From: Gluconacetobacter diazotrophicus PA1 5
Lineage (GTDB): Bacteria; Pseudomonadota; Alphaproteobacteria; Acetobacterales; Acetobacteraceae
DNA: 64,000 nt
Reading direction: 5' to 3'
Assembly (NCBI RefSeq): GCF_000067045.1
Contig: NC_010125.1
Location: 646,001-710,000 of the forward strand
The stretch's first letter is position 1, and each line of letters starts with the position of its first letter. A program made the translations under genes and the position numbers. Below, piece by piece: positions 8,776 to 17,886 of the stretch. The notes beneath the pieces were generated by a model that saw only the letters and a list, made by a program, of their open reading frames with translations, did no database searches and was not told the origin of the DNA.

Positions 8776-9561
8776 TCAGATCAGGCGGGCGCCGACGATG
8801 GTCAGAATGGTGGCCAGGACGGCGCGCTGGATGCTTTCGCGGATATAGCCGACGAACAGGCTGCCCAGGACGATGCCCGGGATCGACCCCATCAGCAGCG
8901 ACACCAGCATGGCCGGATTGACCGATCCCAGCAGCCAGTGCCCCAGTCCCGCCACCAGCGTCAGCGGCACCGCATGCGCGATGTCCGCCGCCACGATCTG
9001 CGCGGTGGACAGGCGGGGATAGAGCACCAGCAGCGCCGTCACGCCGATCGCCCCCGCGCCGACCGAGGACAGCGAGACCAGCAACCCCAGGACGGCACCG
9101 ACCAGCACCGTCAGGATATGGGTCTGCCGGTCGGTCAGGGCTTCGGAAAAGGCGCCCAGCCGCTGCAGGATCCGGGCGCGGAACAGGATGCACGGGGCCG
9201 TCAGCAGCAGCGCGACGCCCAGGCTGCGGGTAATGAGCTGCGTGGTGACCGATGACGGGGCGCCCAGCACATGCAGGATCACCAGCGCGATGGCCGAGGC
9301 CGGGATGCTGCCGCTGGACAGGCGCCGCACGACCTTCCAGTCCACCCCGCCCGAAAAGCCATGGACGCCGGTGCCGACGGCCTTGGTAATGGCGGCGTAG
9401 AGCAGATCGGTCCCGACCGCGGTCTGGGGATGGATTCCGAACAGCAGGATCAGCAGCGGCGTCATCAGCGATCCGCCGCCCACGCCCGTGACGCCGACCA
9501 GAAAGCCCACGCCCAGCCCGGACAGGGAATAAAGCGGCTGAAACGTGTCACTTAACATCAT
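8776..9561 (-). CDS. TauE/SafE (TSUP) family membrane transporter
   Basis: A 261-residue integral membrane protein of the TSUP family, whose members export or import sulfite, sulfoacetate and other small organosulfur or organic anions. The family hallmark GVGFLVGVTGVGGGSLMTPLL near the N terminus recurs in degenerate form (LLVSLSSVGAGAIGVTALLV) in the second half, as expected for the inverted repeat. About eight membrane helices are visible. The start is one of two adjacent ATG codons (9561 or 9558), preceded by GGGAATCC. The substrate is unknown and there is no sulfur-metabolism neighbour. Confidence 0.85.
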   Translation of the reverse strand: MMLSDTFQPLYSLSGLGVGFLVGVTGVGGGSLMTPLLILLFGIHPQTAVGTDLLYAAITKAVGTGVHGFSGGVDWKVVRRLSSGSIPASAIALVILHVLGAPSSVTTQLITRSLGVALLLTAPCILFRARILQRLGAFSEALTDRQTHILTVLVGAVLGLLVSLSSVGAGAIGVTALLVLYPRLSTAQIVAADIAHAVPLTLVAGLGHWLLGSVNPAMLVSLLMGSIPGIVLGSLFVGYIRESIQRAVLATILTIVGARLI

Positions 9562-9704
9562 CGCGGATTCCCAGACTCTCAAACGCGTTATTATACGATA
9601 TCATCTCCGGCATATAAATTGAAATCATCAGAATAAGTGGTATTTCTCAATTGCCGATCACCAGGGGTGATATAAATATCGTCCACGGATCGCGACGGGC
9701 GTGA

Positions 9705-9765
9705 AGCACGGCACGCATGATTCGTGCCAGACCGGTACGCATCACCGGCACGCATCGCGTGCCCG
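9705..9765. repeat. Cluster of tandem inverted repeats with GGCACGCAT core
   Basis: GGCACGCAT occurs at 9710 and 9747, with a variant GGTACGCAT at 9734. The outer two copies each form a hairpin: GGCACG-CATGATT-CGTGCC and GGCACG-CATCG-CGTGCC, the second extended by CC/GG. The cluster lies about 150 bp upstream of the TSUP gene and just after the end of the small gene at 9842, in an otherwise gene-free 280-bp stretch. It could be a multi-site operator or structured RNA. Confidence 0.45.
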
Positions 9766-9841
9766 GCGGGCAGCGGCGCGGGCCGGCCATCCACATGTGC
9801 CGTCGCCCGGTATTTCGTCGAATACGGTTTAAAACAACCTG

Positions 9842-10051
9842 TTACAGGCGTCGGATCACCATGATGATGCCGACCAGCAGGGCCCACAGAACCAGCGATA
9901 TCACACCACCGATACACACGCCCCGAATGACGCGCTCGGCTGGAACCGGGCCCGTGAAGGGAAAGAGTCGCGCGCGTATCGCCTGGGGGGGAACGGCGTC
10001 GTTCGTCTGTGCGTCCGGCCGGGACACGGTGGCCGGGGGATGATCAGTCAC
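9842..10051 (-). CDS. Small single-span membrane protein, unknown
   Basis: A 69-residue protein: a polar, Pro-containing N-terminal half is followed by one strong membrane helix (VCIGGVISLVLWALLVGIIM) and a short basic tail VIRRL. Start is GTG at 10051 with GGAG 9 bases upstream, which supports translation. It lies about 80 bp downstream of the RND pump gene on the same strand and could be cotranscribed. I do not recognise a family. Confidence 0.5.
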   Translation of the reverse strand: MTDHPPATVSRPDAQTNDAVPPQAIRARLFPFTGPVPAERVIRGVCIGGVISLVLWALLVGIIMVIRRL

Positions 10052-10132
10052 GTCTCAACTCCGTTTCGGATCGGGCCGTTGGACGCTGCCCCGAATAGGT
10101 CCCCTGGTATTCTATCGCATACACAATAGATA

Positions 10133-12592
10133 TCAATACAGACCCGTATTGGGATGGCCGGGCGGCATGGTCCCGCGCCATGCCGTCACGCGGCGGGCCA
10201 TCTGTTCCAGGGTCAGGTAGACGATGGGGGTCGTGAACAGGGTCAGGGCCTGGCAGACCGCCAGCCCCCCGATGATGGCCATCAGCGAGAATTGCTGCCC
10301 GAATACCCACAGGGCCACCAGGGCGCCGACCCCCGCCGAGGGCAGGGTGGACAGGATGGTCAGGGGGTGCAGGTAGCTTTCGTACAGGATTCCCAGGACC
10401 ATGTAGACCGCGGCCAGCGCGGCCATGATCAGCAGGGTCTCGCTGCTGGCGGAATTCTGCAGTTGCGCGGCATTGCCGCTGAAGGCGCCATGGATGCTCG
10501 GGGGCATCTTCAGGCGCCGGACCTGGGCGTCGACGACCTGGATGGCCCGTCCCAGCGGCACGCCGGTCGGCAGGTTGAACGAAATCGTGGCCGCGACAGC
10601 CTGTCCCTCATGATTGACGGCCAGCGCGATGTTCCCCGGCGTGGTCTGGCTGACCACCTGCAGCGGGACCATGGTTTCGGCGCCCGTCGAGACCGCCGAA
10701 CCGTTCGATGCCGAATGGTCGCCCGCCAGCGTGTTGGCGATCTGGTTGGTGAAGGACGCGGCACTCTGCGCCGCGGCCGTGGTGGCCGTGGTGGCCGTCG
10801 CCAGCGGCACGCGGATGGTGTTCGCCTGGGTGCCCCCCTGCGCCGTGCCGCCCGCGACACTAACCCACACCTGGCGGAGCGAGGCTGGGTCCTGCCAGAA
10901 ACGGGGCGCGGCCTCCATCACCACGCGATACTGGTGCAAATGATTGTAGATGATCGAGGCCGGGCGCTGGCCGTAGGCATCATACAATGTGTTGGCGATC
11001 AATTGCGGCGTCAGTTGCGTGCGGGCCCCCGTGTCGCGGTCGATCGCGACATCCAGCGCCAGGTCGCCCAGCAGCACGTCGGACGACACGTCCGCCAGTT
11101 CCGGCTGCGCGGACAGGGCGGTGACCAGCTTCTGCGTCCAGTCGTACAGCGCGGCCGTGTCGTTGCCCTGCAAGGTATATTGATACCCAGCGTTGCTGGG
11201 CCGCGCGCCGACGCGGATCGCGCTGCGCAGCAGCGCGTGAGAACCGTGCCCCGGCATGAAATGCGACCGGCGGTTGAGATTCCCGATGGTGGTCGAAGGC
11301 GGATGGCCGCGCTTCGACTTGTCGGGCAGGACGATGAACAGGTTCCCCTGGTTCGACGACCCGCGCCGCGCAGCGCGGCCTCGAAGGGGGGGATCGCCCT
11401 TCTCCACGTGGCGGGTGACGTTTTCCAGCACCACGATGGCATCATCGACAACGAAGCCGGTGGAAATCGTCAGGGCCATCAGCGACATGTTGTCCAGCGA
11501 ATAGCCCAGCAGGCTGATCACCCCCAGCGTGCCCAGGAACAGCAGCACCGTCAGCACCACCAGCACCACCGACAGGACCAGCGTCATGCGCGTGTCGGCC
11601 AGCGACGCGCGGATGGTCATCGACCGGTCCATGAAGGTCTGCATCCGGATCGCCGCCGGCAGGCCGGCCTCCAGTTGCGGCATCTCGGCATGGATCTGGT
11701 CCAGGGCCTGCACGATATTGCCGCCGGCCTGCATGAAGACCTGCACCACGATGGCCGGCTTGCGGTTGTAATATCCCGCATTGCGCACGTCCTCGACCCC
11801 GTCCACCACCTGCGCCACGTCGGTCAGGCGTACGGCGCGGCCGTTGCGATAGGCGATGACCAGGTCGCGATAGGCCTGGGCGTCGCGGGCCTGGTCGTTG
11901 GTCTCCAGCGTCAGGCGCTGCCCGTCCTGGTCGATGAAGCCCTTGGGCGTATAGGCGTTGGCCGAGGCGAGGGCGGCGCGGATGTCCTCGAACCCGATCC
12001 CGAACTTGTACAGCGCCTGCGGATCGATCTCGACCCGCACGGCGGGCAGCGCGCTGCCGCTGAGCTGCACCAGCCCCACGCCCCGGACCTGCGACAGGCG
12101 CGGCAGGATCAGGCTCGACGCCTGGTCGTAGACCTGCGGCAGCGGCATGGTGTCGGATGTCAGCGCCAGCAGCAGGGCAGGCGGGTCGTTCGGGTTCGCC
12201 TTGGAATATTGCGGGTTCTGCCGCAGCGTCGTCGGCAGGTCGGCGCGCGCGGCCTGGATCGCGGCCTCGACATCGCGGGCCGCGCCGTTGACGTCGCGCG
12301 ACAGCGCGAACTGCAGGGTCAGCCGGACCGGGCCTGTGCTGGATTGCGACGTCATTTCCTCCAGGCCCGCGATTTCGCCCAGATGGCGTTCCAGCGGTGC
12401 GGCGACCGAACTGGCCATCTGTTCGGGCGAGCCGCCGGGTTCCTGCGCCTGGACCTGGATCACCGGAAAATCGATGTTCGGCAGGTCGGCGACCGGCAGG
12501 GTCAGATAGCCGACGACGCCGCACAGGACGCAGGCCAGCGTCAGCAGCGTCGTCGCCACCGGCCGGCGGATAAAGAGGCCCGTCACCGACAT
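10133..12592 (-). pseudogene. RND multidrug efflux permease (MdtB/MdtC type), internally deleted
   Basis: An open frame of 819 codons for an AcrB-family proton/drug antiporter of the HAE1 group, where about 1,040 residues are normal. The N terminus is intact (FIRRPVATTLLTLACVLCG, then the porter domain and STGFVVDDAIVVLENV with its helix-4 aspartates). After EKGDPP about 170 residues are missing: helices 5-6, the cytoplasmic helix and the start of the second periplasmic half. The text resumes at SSNQGNLFIVL. Near the C terminus FSLMAIIG joins directly to GLAVCQALTLFTTP, losing about 75 residues around helices 10-11. Around the first junction the family sequence (PFEAALRGAG) is found in another frame next to a run of seven C, so a frameshift is also present. 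No membrane-fusion partner gene is adjacent. It probably makes no working pump. Confidence 0.8.
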
Positions 12593-12866
12593 GTGCGGTT
12601 TCCCTGCCCCGGGAAGGCCATCCGGCGCCGGGGGGCCGGACGCGGGTACTGCACCGTCATGTTGCCCATGGCCGCATGGTCCGCAAGGGCGCCACGTCCG
12701 TCCAGGGAAAGCGGCCTAAAATATTCCCAACACGAATGCGCGGCGGGGGATGTCATGCGGGCGCACGCCCGCTTGATCCGGAACCGTCATGACCGTAGGG
12801 CGGGGGCGTGATGACCCTTCGGCGATGCTATCTTCTGCCGTGCGTGCTGGGCGCGGCCCTGCCGCT

Positions 12867-13382
12867 TTACCGCAGGAAGACCTTGGGCACGCCCTCGCTG
12901 TTCAGGCACGACAGGACGATCACCCCGGTCCACAGCAGCAGGGACGCCACCGCCACGACCCGCGAGCGCGGCAGCCCGGCCGGCCGCCCCCCCATCGACG
13001 GCTGGTAGATCCGGCGATGGACCAGGGCCACCAGCCCCAGCGCCAGCGCGATCAGCAGCAATTTGGGCGACAGGTAGCCGCGGCTGCCGATGCGGACCGG
13101 GTCGTAGAAGAACAGCGCCACCCCACTGACCATCGCCACGCCGAACATCCAGTGGACCCATGGCATGATCAGCCGGGATACCGCGCCCAGCGTGGCCTGT
13201 CCGTTGCGGCGGAACAGGGCGAAGTCGAAGATCATCTCTATGCCGAAGAAGCCGGACATGCTCAGGATGTGGACGATCCGGACCAGATAATGCACCGGCT
13301 GCATCCAGTAATGGTACATCCGGCTGTCGAGTGCCGTCAGCACGGAGTAGGGCAGGCGCATGAAGGCAAAGGGATGATACAT
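12867..13382 (-). CDS. Polytopic membrane protein, possibly heme-binding, next to iron uptake operon
   Basis: A 171-residue inner-membrane protein with about four hydrophobic helices and conserved-looking membrane histidines (VRIVHILSMSGFFGIE, MPWVHWMFGVAMVSG, LVALVHRRIYQP), a pattern similar to CopD-like or b-heme membrane proteins. The family is not certain. The ATG at 13382 has GGAAG 8 bases upstream. It is divergent from the cupredoxin-FTR1-P19 genes across about 100 bp, so shared regulation, perhaps by iron, is plausible. A role in electron supply to iron uptake is speculation. Confidence 0.65.
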   Translation of the reverse strand: MYHPFAFMRLPYSVLTALDSRMYHYWMQPVHYLVRIVHILSMSGFFGIEMIFDFALFRRNGQATLGAVSRLIMPWVHWMFGVAMVSGVALFFYDPVRIGSRGYLSPKLLLIALALGLVALVHRRIYQPSMGGRPAGLPRSRVVAVASLLLWTGVIVLSCLNSEGVPKVFLR

Positions 13383-13485
13383 CGGTGTCTTCCGAATGGA
13401 CGAATCTGTTCCGCATAGCATGTTGAGTTGACAATGCGAACCAGTCGCGTTAGCCGCAGATCATATTTTCCCGATGGATCCGCCC

Positions 13486-13827
13486 ATGCGTGCCGTGCCG
13501 TCCCTGATCCTGCCGCTGTGCCTGTTCGTATGCCTGGCCCGGCCGGCGGCGGCGCAGGACCCGTACCGCCTGGTCCTGAAGGACCATCATTTCACGCCGG
13601 ACCATCTGGACGTTCCCGCCGGCCAGCGATTCCTGATCACCCTGTCCAACCAGGACGACACGGTGGACGAATTCGAAAGCTACGACATGAAGTTCGAGAA
13701 GATCGTCGTCCAGGGCGGCACGATCACGGTTCATGCCGGCCCGCTGCATCCCGGGACCTACAAGTTCTTCGACGACTACCACCCGGACAGTGCCGTGGGT
13801 ACCGTCACGGCGCAAGAGGGACACTGA
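13486..13827 (+). CDS. Periplasmic cupredoxin-domain protein of the FTR1 locus
   Basis: A 113-residue exported protein. An N-terminal signal peptide ends ARPAAAQ/DPY. The mature part is a small cupredoxin fold of the type found beside FTR1 and in EfeO-like proteins (LKDHHFTPDHLDVPAGQRF, the conserved DDTVDEFES segment, HPGTYKFFDDYHPDS). Copper ligands are not in the classical plastocyanin arrangement, so metal binding is uncertain. It ends 1 base before the FTR1 start. The ATG at 13486 is preferred over 13474 because GGAT lies upstream at the right spacing. Probable role: periplasmic iron handling or oxidation for the permease. Confidence 0.8.
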   Translation: MRAVPSLILPLCLFVCLARPAAAQDPYRLVLKDHHFTPDHLDVPAGQRFLITLSNQDDTVDEFESYDMKFEKIVVQGGTITVHAGPLHPGTYKFFDDYHPDSAVGTVTAQEGH

Positions 13828-13828
13828 C

Positions 13829-14644
13829 ATGCTGGGCAGTCTGCTGATCGTCTTTCGCGAGGTGATGGAAGCCGGGCTGATCGTCGGCATCGTGCTGGCC
13901 GCCACGCGCGGGATCGCCGGGCGCGGGCTGTGGGTGGCGGGCGGCATCGGGGCGGGCGTGCTGGGGGCGGCCGTCGTCGCCGCGTTCGCCGGGGCGCTGT
14001 CGCAGTCGCTGTCCGGCAACGGGCAGGATGTGTTCTCGGCGTCGATCCTCTGCCTGGCGGTGCTGATGCTGGGCTGGCACATCGTGTGGATGGCGCGGCA
14101 CGGGCGCGAAATGGCGCGCGACATGCAGGCGGTCGGCGCGGCGGTGGCCCGCGGCACGCGCTCGCTGCCGGCGCTGGCGGTCGTCGTGGCCGTGGCGGTC
14201 CTGCGCGAGGGGGTGGAGGTCGTGCTGTTCCTGTACGGGATCGCGGTTTCCACCGGGGCGGGCCTGGTGCCGATGCTGACCGGCGGCCTGCTGGGCGTGG
14301 CCGGCGGCTGCGCCCTGTCCTGGGCGCTGTATCGGGGGCTGGTGGTGATTCCGCTGCGGCACCTGTTCAGCGTCACCGGCTGGCTGGTGTCGATTCTGGC
14401 CGCCGGCATGGCCAGCCAGGCCGCCGCCCTGCTGGCGAATGACGACCTGATTCCGGCCATGGGCTACGATATCTGGGATTCGTCATGGCTGTTGTCCGAC
14501 GGCAGCATGGCGGGGCGTGCCGCCAAGGCGCTGATGGGCTACTCGGATCGTCCGACCGGCGTGCAGATCGTGGCATGGCTGGTGACTTTGCTGGTACTGG
14601 TCGTGGCGGGGCACAGGATGCGCCGCCAGCCTGCCCGTGCGTGA
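13829..14644 (+). CDS. FTR1-family iron permease
   Basis: A 271-residue, seven-helix inner-membrane permease of the oxidase-dependent FTR1 (EfeU/FetM) family, moving iron into the cytoplasm. The two REXXE-type iron-binding motifs are present: FREVMEAGLIVG near residue 10 and LREGVEVVLFLYG near residue 130. It is translationally linked to the upstream cupredoxin gene (TGACATG) and followed 19 bp later by a P19-type gene, giving a cupredoxin-FTR1-P19 operon like bacterial FetMP systems. No heme peroxidase (EfeB) is present. Confidence 0.92.
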   Translation: MLGSLLIVFREVMEAGLIVGIVLAATRGIAGRGLWVAGGIGAGVLGAAVVAAFAGALSQSLSGNGQDVFSASILCLAVLMLGWHIVWMARHGREMARDMQAVGAAVARGTRSLPALAVVVAVAVLREGVEVVLFLYGIAVSTGAGLVPMLTGGLLGVAGGCALSWALYRGLVVIPLRHLFSVTGWLVSILAAGMASQAAALLANDDLIPAMGYDIWDSSWLLSDGSMAGRAAKALMGYSDRPTGVQIVAWLVTLLVLVVAGHRMRRQPARA

Positions 14645-14663
14645 CCGTTCAGGAATGGAAAAG

Positions 14664-15185
14664 ATGACTGCCAGATTTCTTGCCGCTTCCGCCCTTGCCG
14701 TCACGTTGCTGGGGGTGGCCGCGCCCGCCCTGGCGCGGGAATATCCGATCGGCGGCCCGGTCTATGCCCATGACATGGAAATCGCCGCCAATTACCTGGT
14801 GGGGATCGAGGTCGCGCCGATGATGGCGGGCATGCCCACCGGGCCCGATTCCATTCACCTGGAAACCGACATCCACGCGACGGCCGACAATGTCTGGGGC
14901 TTCCCCGACGGGGGCTGGGTGCCGTACCTGACCGTCACCTACACGCTGACGCGGGCCGGCAGCCCTTGGAAGCAAACGGGCACGCTGCACGCCATGACCG
15001 CCAAGGACGGCCCGCATTATGCCGACAACGTCCGCATGGACGGCCCCGGCACCTATACGGTCGTCTTCCGCTACGGCTCGCCGGAGGCGAACGGCTTCAT
15101 GCACCACGTGGACCAGGAAACCGGCACCCCGGGATTCTGGGCCCCGTTCGCCGAATCCTTTACCTTCGCCTACCCCCAGAAATAG
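14664..15185 (+). CDS. P19-type periplasmic high-affinity iron/copper-binding protein
   Basis: A 173-residue periplasmic protein of the P19 (FetP/Tp34) family, which binds iron, with copper, for delivery to FTR1-type permeases. It has a signal peptide ending APALA/REYP, the metal-site segments VYAHDMEIAANYLVG and PDSIHLETDIHATADN (His and Met/Glu ligands), and the Ig-like strands VPYLTVTYTL and GTYTVVFRYG. ATG 14664 follows AGGAA at 8-base spacing; an in-frame ATG at 14655 is an alternative. It is the last gene of the operon, followed by a hairpin. Confidence 0.9.
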   Translation: MTARFLAASALAVTLLGVAAPALAREYPIGGPVYAHDMEIAANYLVGIEVAPMMAGMPTGPDSIHLETDIHATADNVWGFPDGGWVPYLTVTYTLTRAGSPWKQTGTLHAMTAKDGPHYADNVRMDGPGTYTVVFRYGSPEANGFMHHVDQETGTPGFWAPFAESFTFAYPQK

Positions 15186-15187
15186 GA

Positions 15188-15206
15188 CCCGGCTGCCCTA
15201 GCCGGG
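15188..15206. terminator. Hairpin after P19 gene
   Basis: CCCGGC and GCCGGG form a 6-bp stem with a 7-base loop, 2 bases after the P19 stop and overlapping the end of the convergent gene at 15198. No T-run follows, so it is a weak intrinsic terminator candidate serving convergent transcripts. Confidence 0.4.
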
Positions 15207-15770
15207 GGTGGCGCCCCGGGCGGGGCCCGAGAGATGCAGCGTGATGCGCATCGCCTCGGCGGCCAGGCGGGCGCCGCGGGTCGTGGTGGCCAGGTCGATA
15301 TCGACCAGGTTGTTGTTTTCCAGCAGCTTGCCGCCGCGTCCCAGGCCCATCGTCGCTTCGCCCTGCACGGCCCAGTAGGTGCCCTCGAAATCCCGCAGCC
15401 GCGTCAGGTTGCGCACGGTTCCGTGGCCCTCGATGTGCGAGAAGCCCACCCCGACCAAGCCGCCGCCCTTCAGGGTGAAATCATAGGTCTGGCCACCATA
15501 GACCAGGCGTCCCGTCCCCCAGGCATAACCCGCGCCGACATCGATCTCCTTCATCGAGAACGTGATCTGCCCGGTGGCGGCTGCCGCGGCCGCCTCGTTC
15601 GGGGTCATGCGCGCGGGCGCCGTGGCCATGGCGGGAATCGCGCCCGGAACGGTGGTGGACGGCGGCGCGGCCCGGGCCGGCGCATCAGCCGCGAGAACGC
15701 CCCAGATCGCGGCAACGGGGGCCACGGCAAGGGCCCCCAGCGTCAATCTGGCGGACAGGATCTGCTTCAC
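15198..15770 (-). CDS. Exported protein of unknown function
   Basis: A 190-residue protein with a signal peptide (MKQILSARLTLGALAVAPVAA...ADAPARA). A Pro/Ala linker follows, then a compact Gly-rich beta domain (ITFSMKEIDVGAGYAWGTG, YDFTLKGGGLVGVGFSHIEG, GTYWAVQGEATMGLGRGG). This domain resembles bacterial periplasmic proteins of unknown function that show EipA/SYLF-like strands; I cannot assign it to a family with confidence. It lies between the iron and manganese genes but convergent with the P19 operon, so a metal role is not implied. Confidence 0.65.
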   Translation of the reverse strand: MKQILSARLTLGALAVAPVAAIWGVLAADAPARAAPPSTTVPGAIPAMATAPARMTPNEAAAAAATGQITFSMKEIDVGAGYAWGTGRLVYGGQTYDFTLKGGGLVGVGFSHIEGHGTVRNLTRLRDFEGTYWAVQGEATMGLGRGGKLLENNNLVDIDLATTTRGARLAAEAMRITLHLSGPARGATPG

Positions 15771-15834
15771 TTCATCCTCCTTGACGCATGCCTGGCTGGC
15801 CCGTCGTCCCTACTCAAGCCCGGCGCGACGGATT

Positions 15835-16347
15835 TTACAACGTGCCAGTTGGCGGCGTGGGGTCCCGTGATGCGGTACGGTGCAGGAATCCGGCCAGTCC
15901 GGCATCGATGGCGCGCTGGAAAGCCGCCAGAGTTTCGGCGCCGACATAATGTTCCATGCCCTCGGCATCGATGCGCGCGGTGTCGGCACTGATCCCCAGC
16001 GCGCGCAGGAACGCCTCGACCACGCGGTGGCGGGCGCGGCTGTCCTCGGCCATCTTCTGCCCGGACTCGGTCAGGAAGATGCCGCGATAGGGACGGCGCG
16101 TCACCAGCCCGTCGCCGGTCAGCCGGCGCAGCATCTTGGCGACGGTCGGCTGCGACACCCCCAGCCGGCAGGCGATATCGACCTGCCTCGTCTCACGCCC
16201 CTCGGCCAGCAGGTCGTCGATCAGTTCGACATAATCCTCGACCAGCGCCGTGCGCCGTGCCTCGCGCGCCTGGCGGAAGCCTTCGGACTGGATGTCGGGA
16301 TCAGGCATGGGCGCGACCGGCCTGCGCGCCGCGCGTGCGTTCTTCAC
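15835..16347 (-). CDS. mntR: Manganese-dependent transcriptional regulator MntR (DtxR family)
   Basis: A 170-residue metalloregulator. The N-terminal winged helix ([23 protein letters not shown]) is followed by the DtxR/MntR metal-binding and dimerisation helices ([32 protein letters not shown]), and it lacks an SH3-like tail, as is usual for MntR. With Mn2+ bound it is expected to repress the divergent mntH. Start is GTG at 16347 with GGGGAG upstream; an ATG at 16308 would still give the whole domain. Gene order mntR<>mntH strongly supports the assignment. Confidence 0.9.
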   Translation of the reverse strand: MKNARAARRPVAPMPDPDIQSEGFRQAREARRTALVEDYVELIDDLLAEGRETRQVDIACRLGVSQPTVAKMLRRLTGDGLVTRRPYRGIFLTESGQKMAEDSRARHRVVEAFLRALGISADTARIDAEGMEHYVGAETLAAFQRAIDAGLAGFLHRTASRDPTPPTGTL

Positions 16348-16506
16348 CTGCCGGAACTCCCCATCTGCTCGTCATCGCGCCCGCAGGCGCCGGACCTGCT
16401 TCAGCAGGACATCTATACCGCAACCGCACCGGCCTCAATTCCGGTCCGGGGCGACGGGCGGGCATGCAAACCGACGTGAGCATATACCAAATGGCCTGCG
16501 CCACAT

Positions 16507-16527
16507 CATATAGCTTATTGCATATTC
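16507..16527. promoter_or_regulatory. Candidate MntR operator/promoter region of mntH
   Basis: In the mntR-mntH divergent gap an AT-rich imperfect dyad reads CATATAGC-TTATT-GCATATTC, reminiscent of the ATAGC/GCTAT half-sites of enterobacterial MntR boxes. It is the only strongly AT-rich spot near the mntH start. The match is imperfect and the assignment rests mainly on position. Confidence 0.35.
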
Positions 16528-16580
16528 TCATCCTCCGCCCCTACGCTGGACGGGCTTCCTCCCCCTTGGTGTGCCGCCCG

Positions 16581-17882
16581 ATGCCCGATCCATTCGCCAG
16601 CCTGGCCGAAGCCCATGCCTCGGTCCACGTTCCGCCCGGCGCCACCGGCTGGCGGCGGCTGATGGCCTTCGCCGGGCCGGGATACATGGTATCGGTCGGC
16701 TATATGGACCCGGGCAACTGGGCCACGGACCTGGCGGGCGGGTCGGCGTTCGGATACCGGCTGCTGTCGGTCATCATGCTGTCGAACCTGATGGCCATCC
16801 TGCTGCAGGCCCTGTCGGCCCGGCTGGGGATCGCCACCGGGCGGGACCTGGCGCAGGCGTGCCGCGACCGGTTCCCGATGCCGGTCACCATCGCGCTCTG
16901 GCTGGCGTGCGAGGCCGCGATCATCGCCTGCGACCTGGCGGAGGTCATCGGCACCGCGATCGCGCTGCAATTGCTGTTCGGCCTCCCGCTGCTGCCGGGC
17001 GCCATCCTCACCGGCCTGGACGCCGCCCTGGTGCTGATGCTGATGAACCGCGGATTCCGCGTGCTGGAGGCCTTCGTGATCGGCCTGCTGGTCATCATCG
17101 CCGCGTGCTTCCTGGTCCAGATCCTCGCGGCGGCCCCGCCCGTGGCGGCGGTCCTGCGTGGCCTGGTTCCGACGCCCGCCCTGCTGACCGACCCGGCCAT
17201 GCTGTATGTCGCCATCGGCATCATCGGGGCGACGGTCATGCCGCATAACCTGTACCTCCATTCCTCGATCGTGCAGACGCGGGCCTATGACCGGTCCGAG
17301 GCCGGGCGCCGCGACGCGATCCGCTGGGCCACCTGGGACAGCACGCTGGCGCTGATGATGGCGCTTTTCATCAATGCCGCGATCCTGATCGTCGCCAGTG
17401 CCGCCTTCCATGGCAGCGGGCATCGCGACGTGGCCGATATCGGGCAGGCCTATCGCCTGATCTCGCCGCTGCTGGGGCTGGGCGTGGCCTCGACGCTGTT
17501 CGCCGTGGCGCTGCTGGCGGCGGGGATGAATTCGACCGTCACCGGCACCCTGGCCGGCCAGATCGTGATGGAGGGATTCCTGCATGTGCGCCTGCCGCAC
17601 TGGGCGCGGCGGCTGCTGACCCGGGGACTGGCCATCGTGCCGGTGGTGGTGGTCACGGCGCTGTACGGCGCGGCGGGCACGAACCGGCTGCTGGTGTTCA
17701 GCCAGGTGGTGCTGTCGATGCAATTGCCCTTCGCCGTCATTCCGCTGGTCTGGTTCGTCGCCGATCGGCGGATGATGGGCTCCTTCGCCATCTCGCGCGG
17801 GTTCGCGGCCCTGTCATGGCTGGTCGCCCTGGTCATCCTGGCGCTGAACGGCAAGCTGCTGTGGGACATGGCGACGGGCTGA
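16581..17882 (+). CDS. mntH: Nramp-type manganese transporter MntH
   Basis: A 433-residue, eleven-helix proton-coupled Mn2+ (and Fe2+) importer of the inner membrane. The invariant helix-1 motif MDPGNWATD and the helix-6 motif [10 protein letters not shown], which together form the metal site, are present, as is the conserved [20 protein letters not shown] stretch. The ATG at 16581 gives the usual N terminus for the family, although no clear ribosome binding site is visible. It is divergent from mntR, its likely repressor, and 4 bp upstream of the cobalamin gene cbiB. Confidence 0.95.
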   Translation: MPDPFASLAEAHASVHVPPGATGWRRLMAFAGPGYMVSVGYMDPGNWATDLAGGSAFGYRLLSVIMLSNLMAILLQALSARLGIATGRDLAQACRDRFPMPVTIALWLACEAAIIACDLAEVIGTAIALQLLFGLPLLPGAILTGLDAALVLMLMNRGFRVLEAFVIGLLVIIAACFLVQILAAAPPVAAVLRGLVPTPALLTDPAMLYVAIGIIGATVMPHNLYLHSSIVQTRAYDRSEAGRRDAIRWATWDSTLALMMALFINAAILIVASAAFHGSGHRDVADIGQAYRLISPLLGLGVASTLFAVALLAAGMNSTVTGTLAGQIVMEGFLHVRLPHWARRLLTRGLAIVPVVVVTALYGAAGTNRLLVFSQVVLSMQLPFAVIPLVWFVADRRMMGSFAISRGFAALSWLVALVILALNGKLLWDMATG

Positions 17883-17886
17883 TCCG

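Noticed and set aside
10154-12811. An 885-codon plus-strand open frame opposite the RND gene
   Set aside because: Its translation is low-complexity Gln/Arg/Gly-rich without domains; the minus strand encodes recognisable RND sequence.
12593-12866. Remnant of a membrane-fusion (MdtA-like) gene upstream of the RND frame
   Set aside because: Translations in all frames show no adaptor-protein motifs, so absence is the better statement.
13421-13470. TTGACA near 13428 as a promoter of the iron operon
   Set aside because: No -10 element occurs at 16-18 bp; the AT-rich CATATT is 28 bp away. I also saw no convincing Fur-type box.
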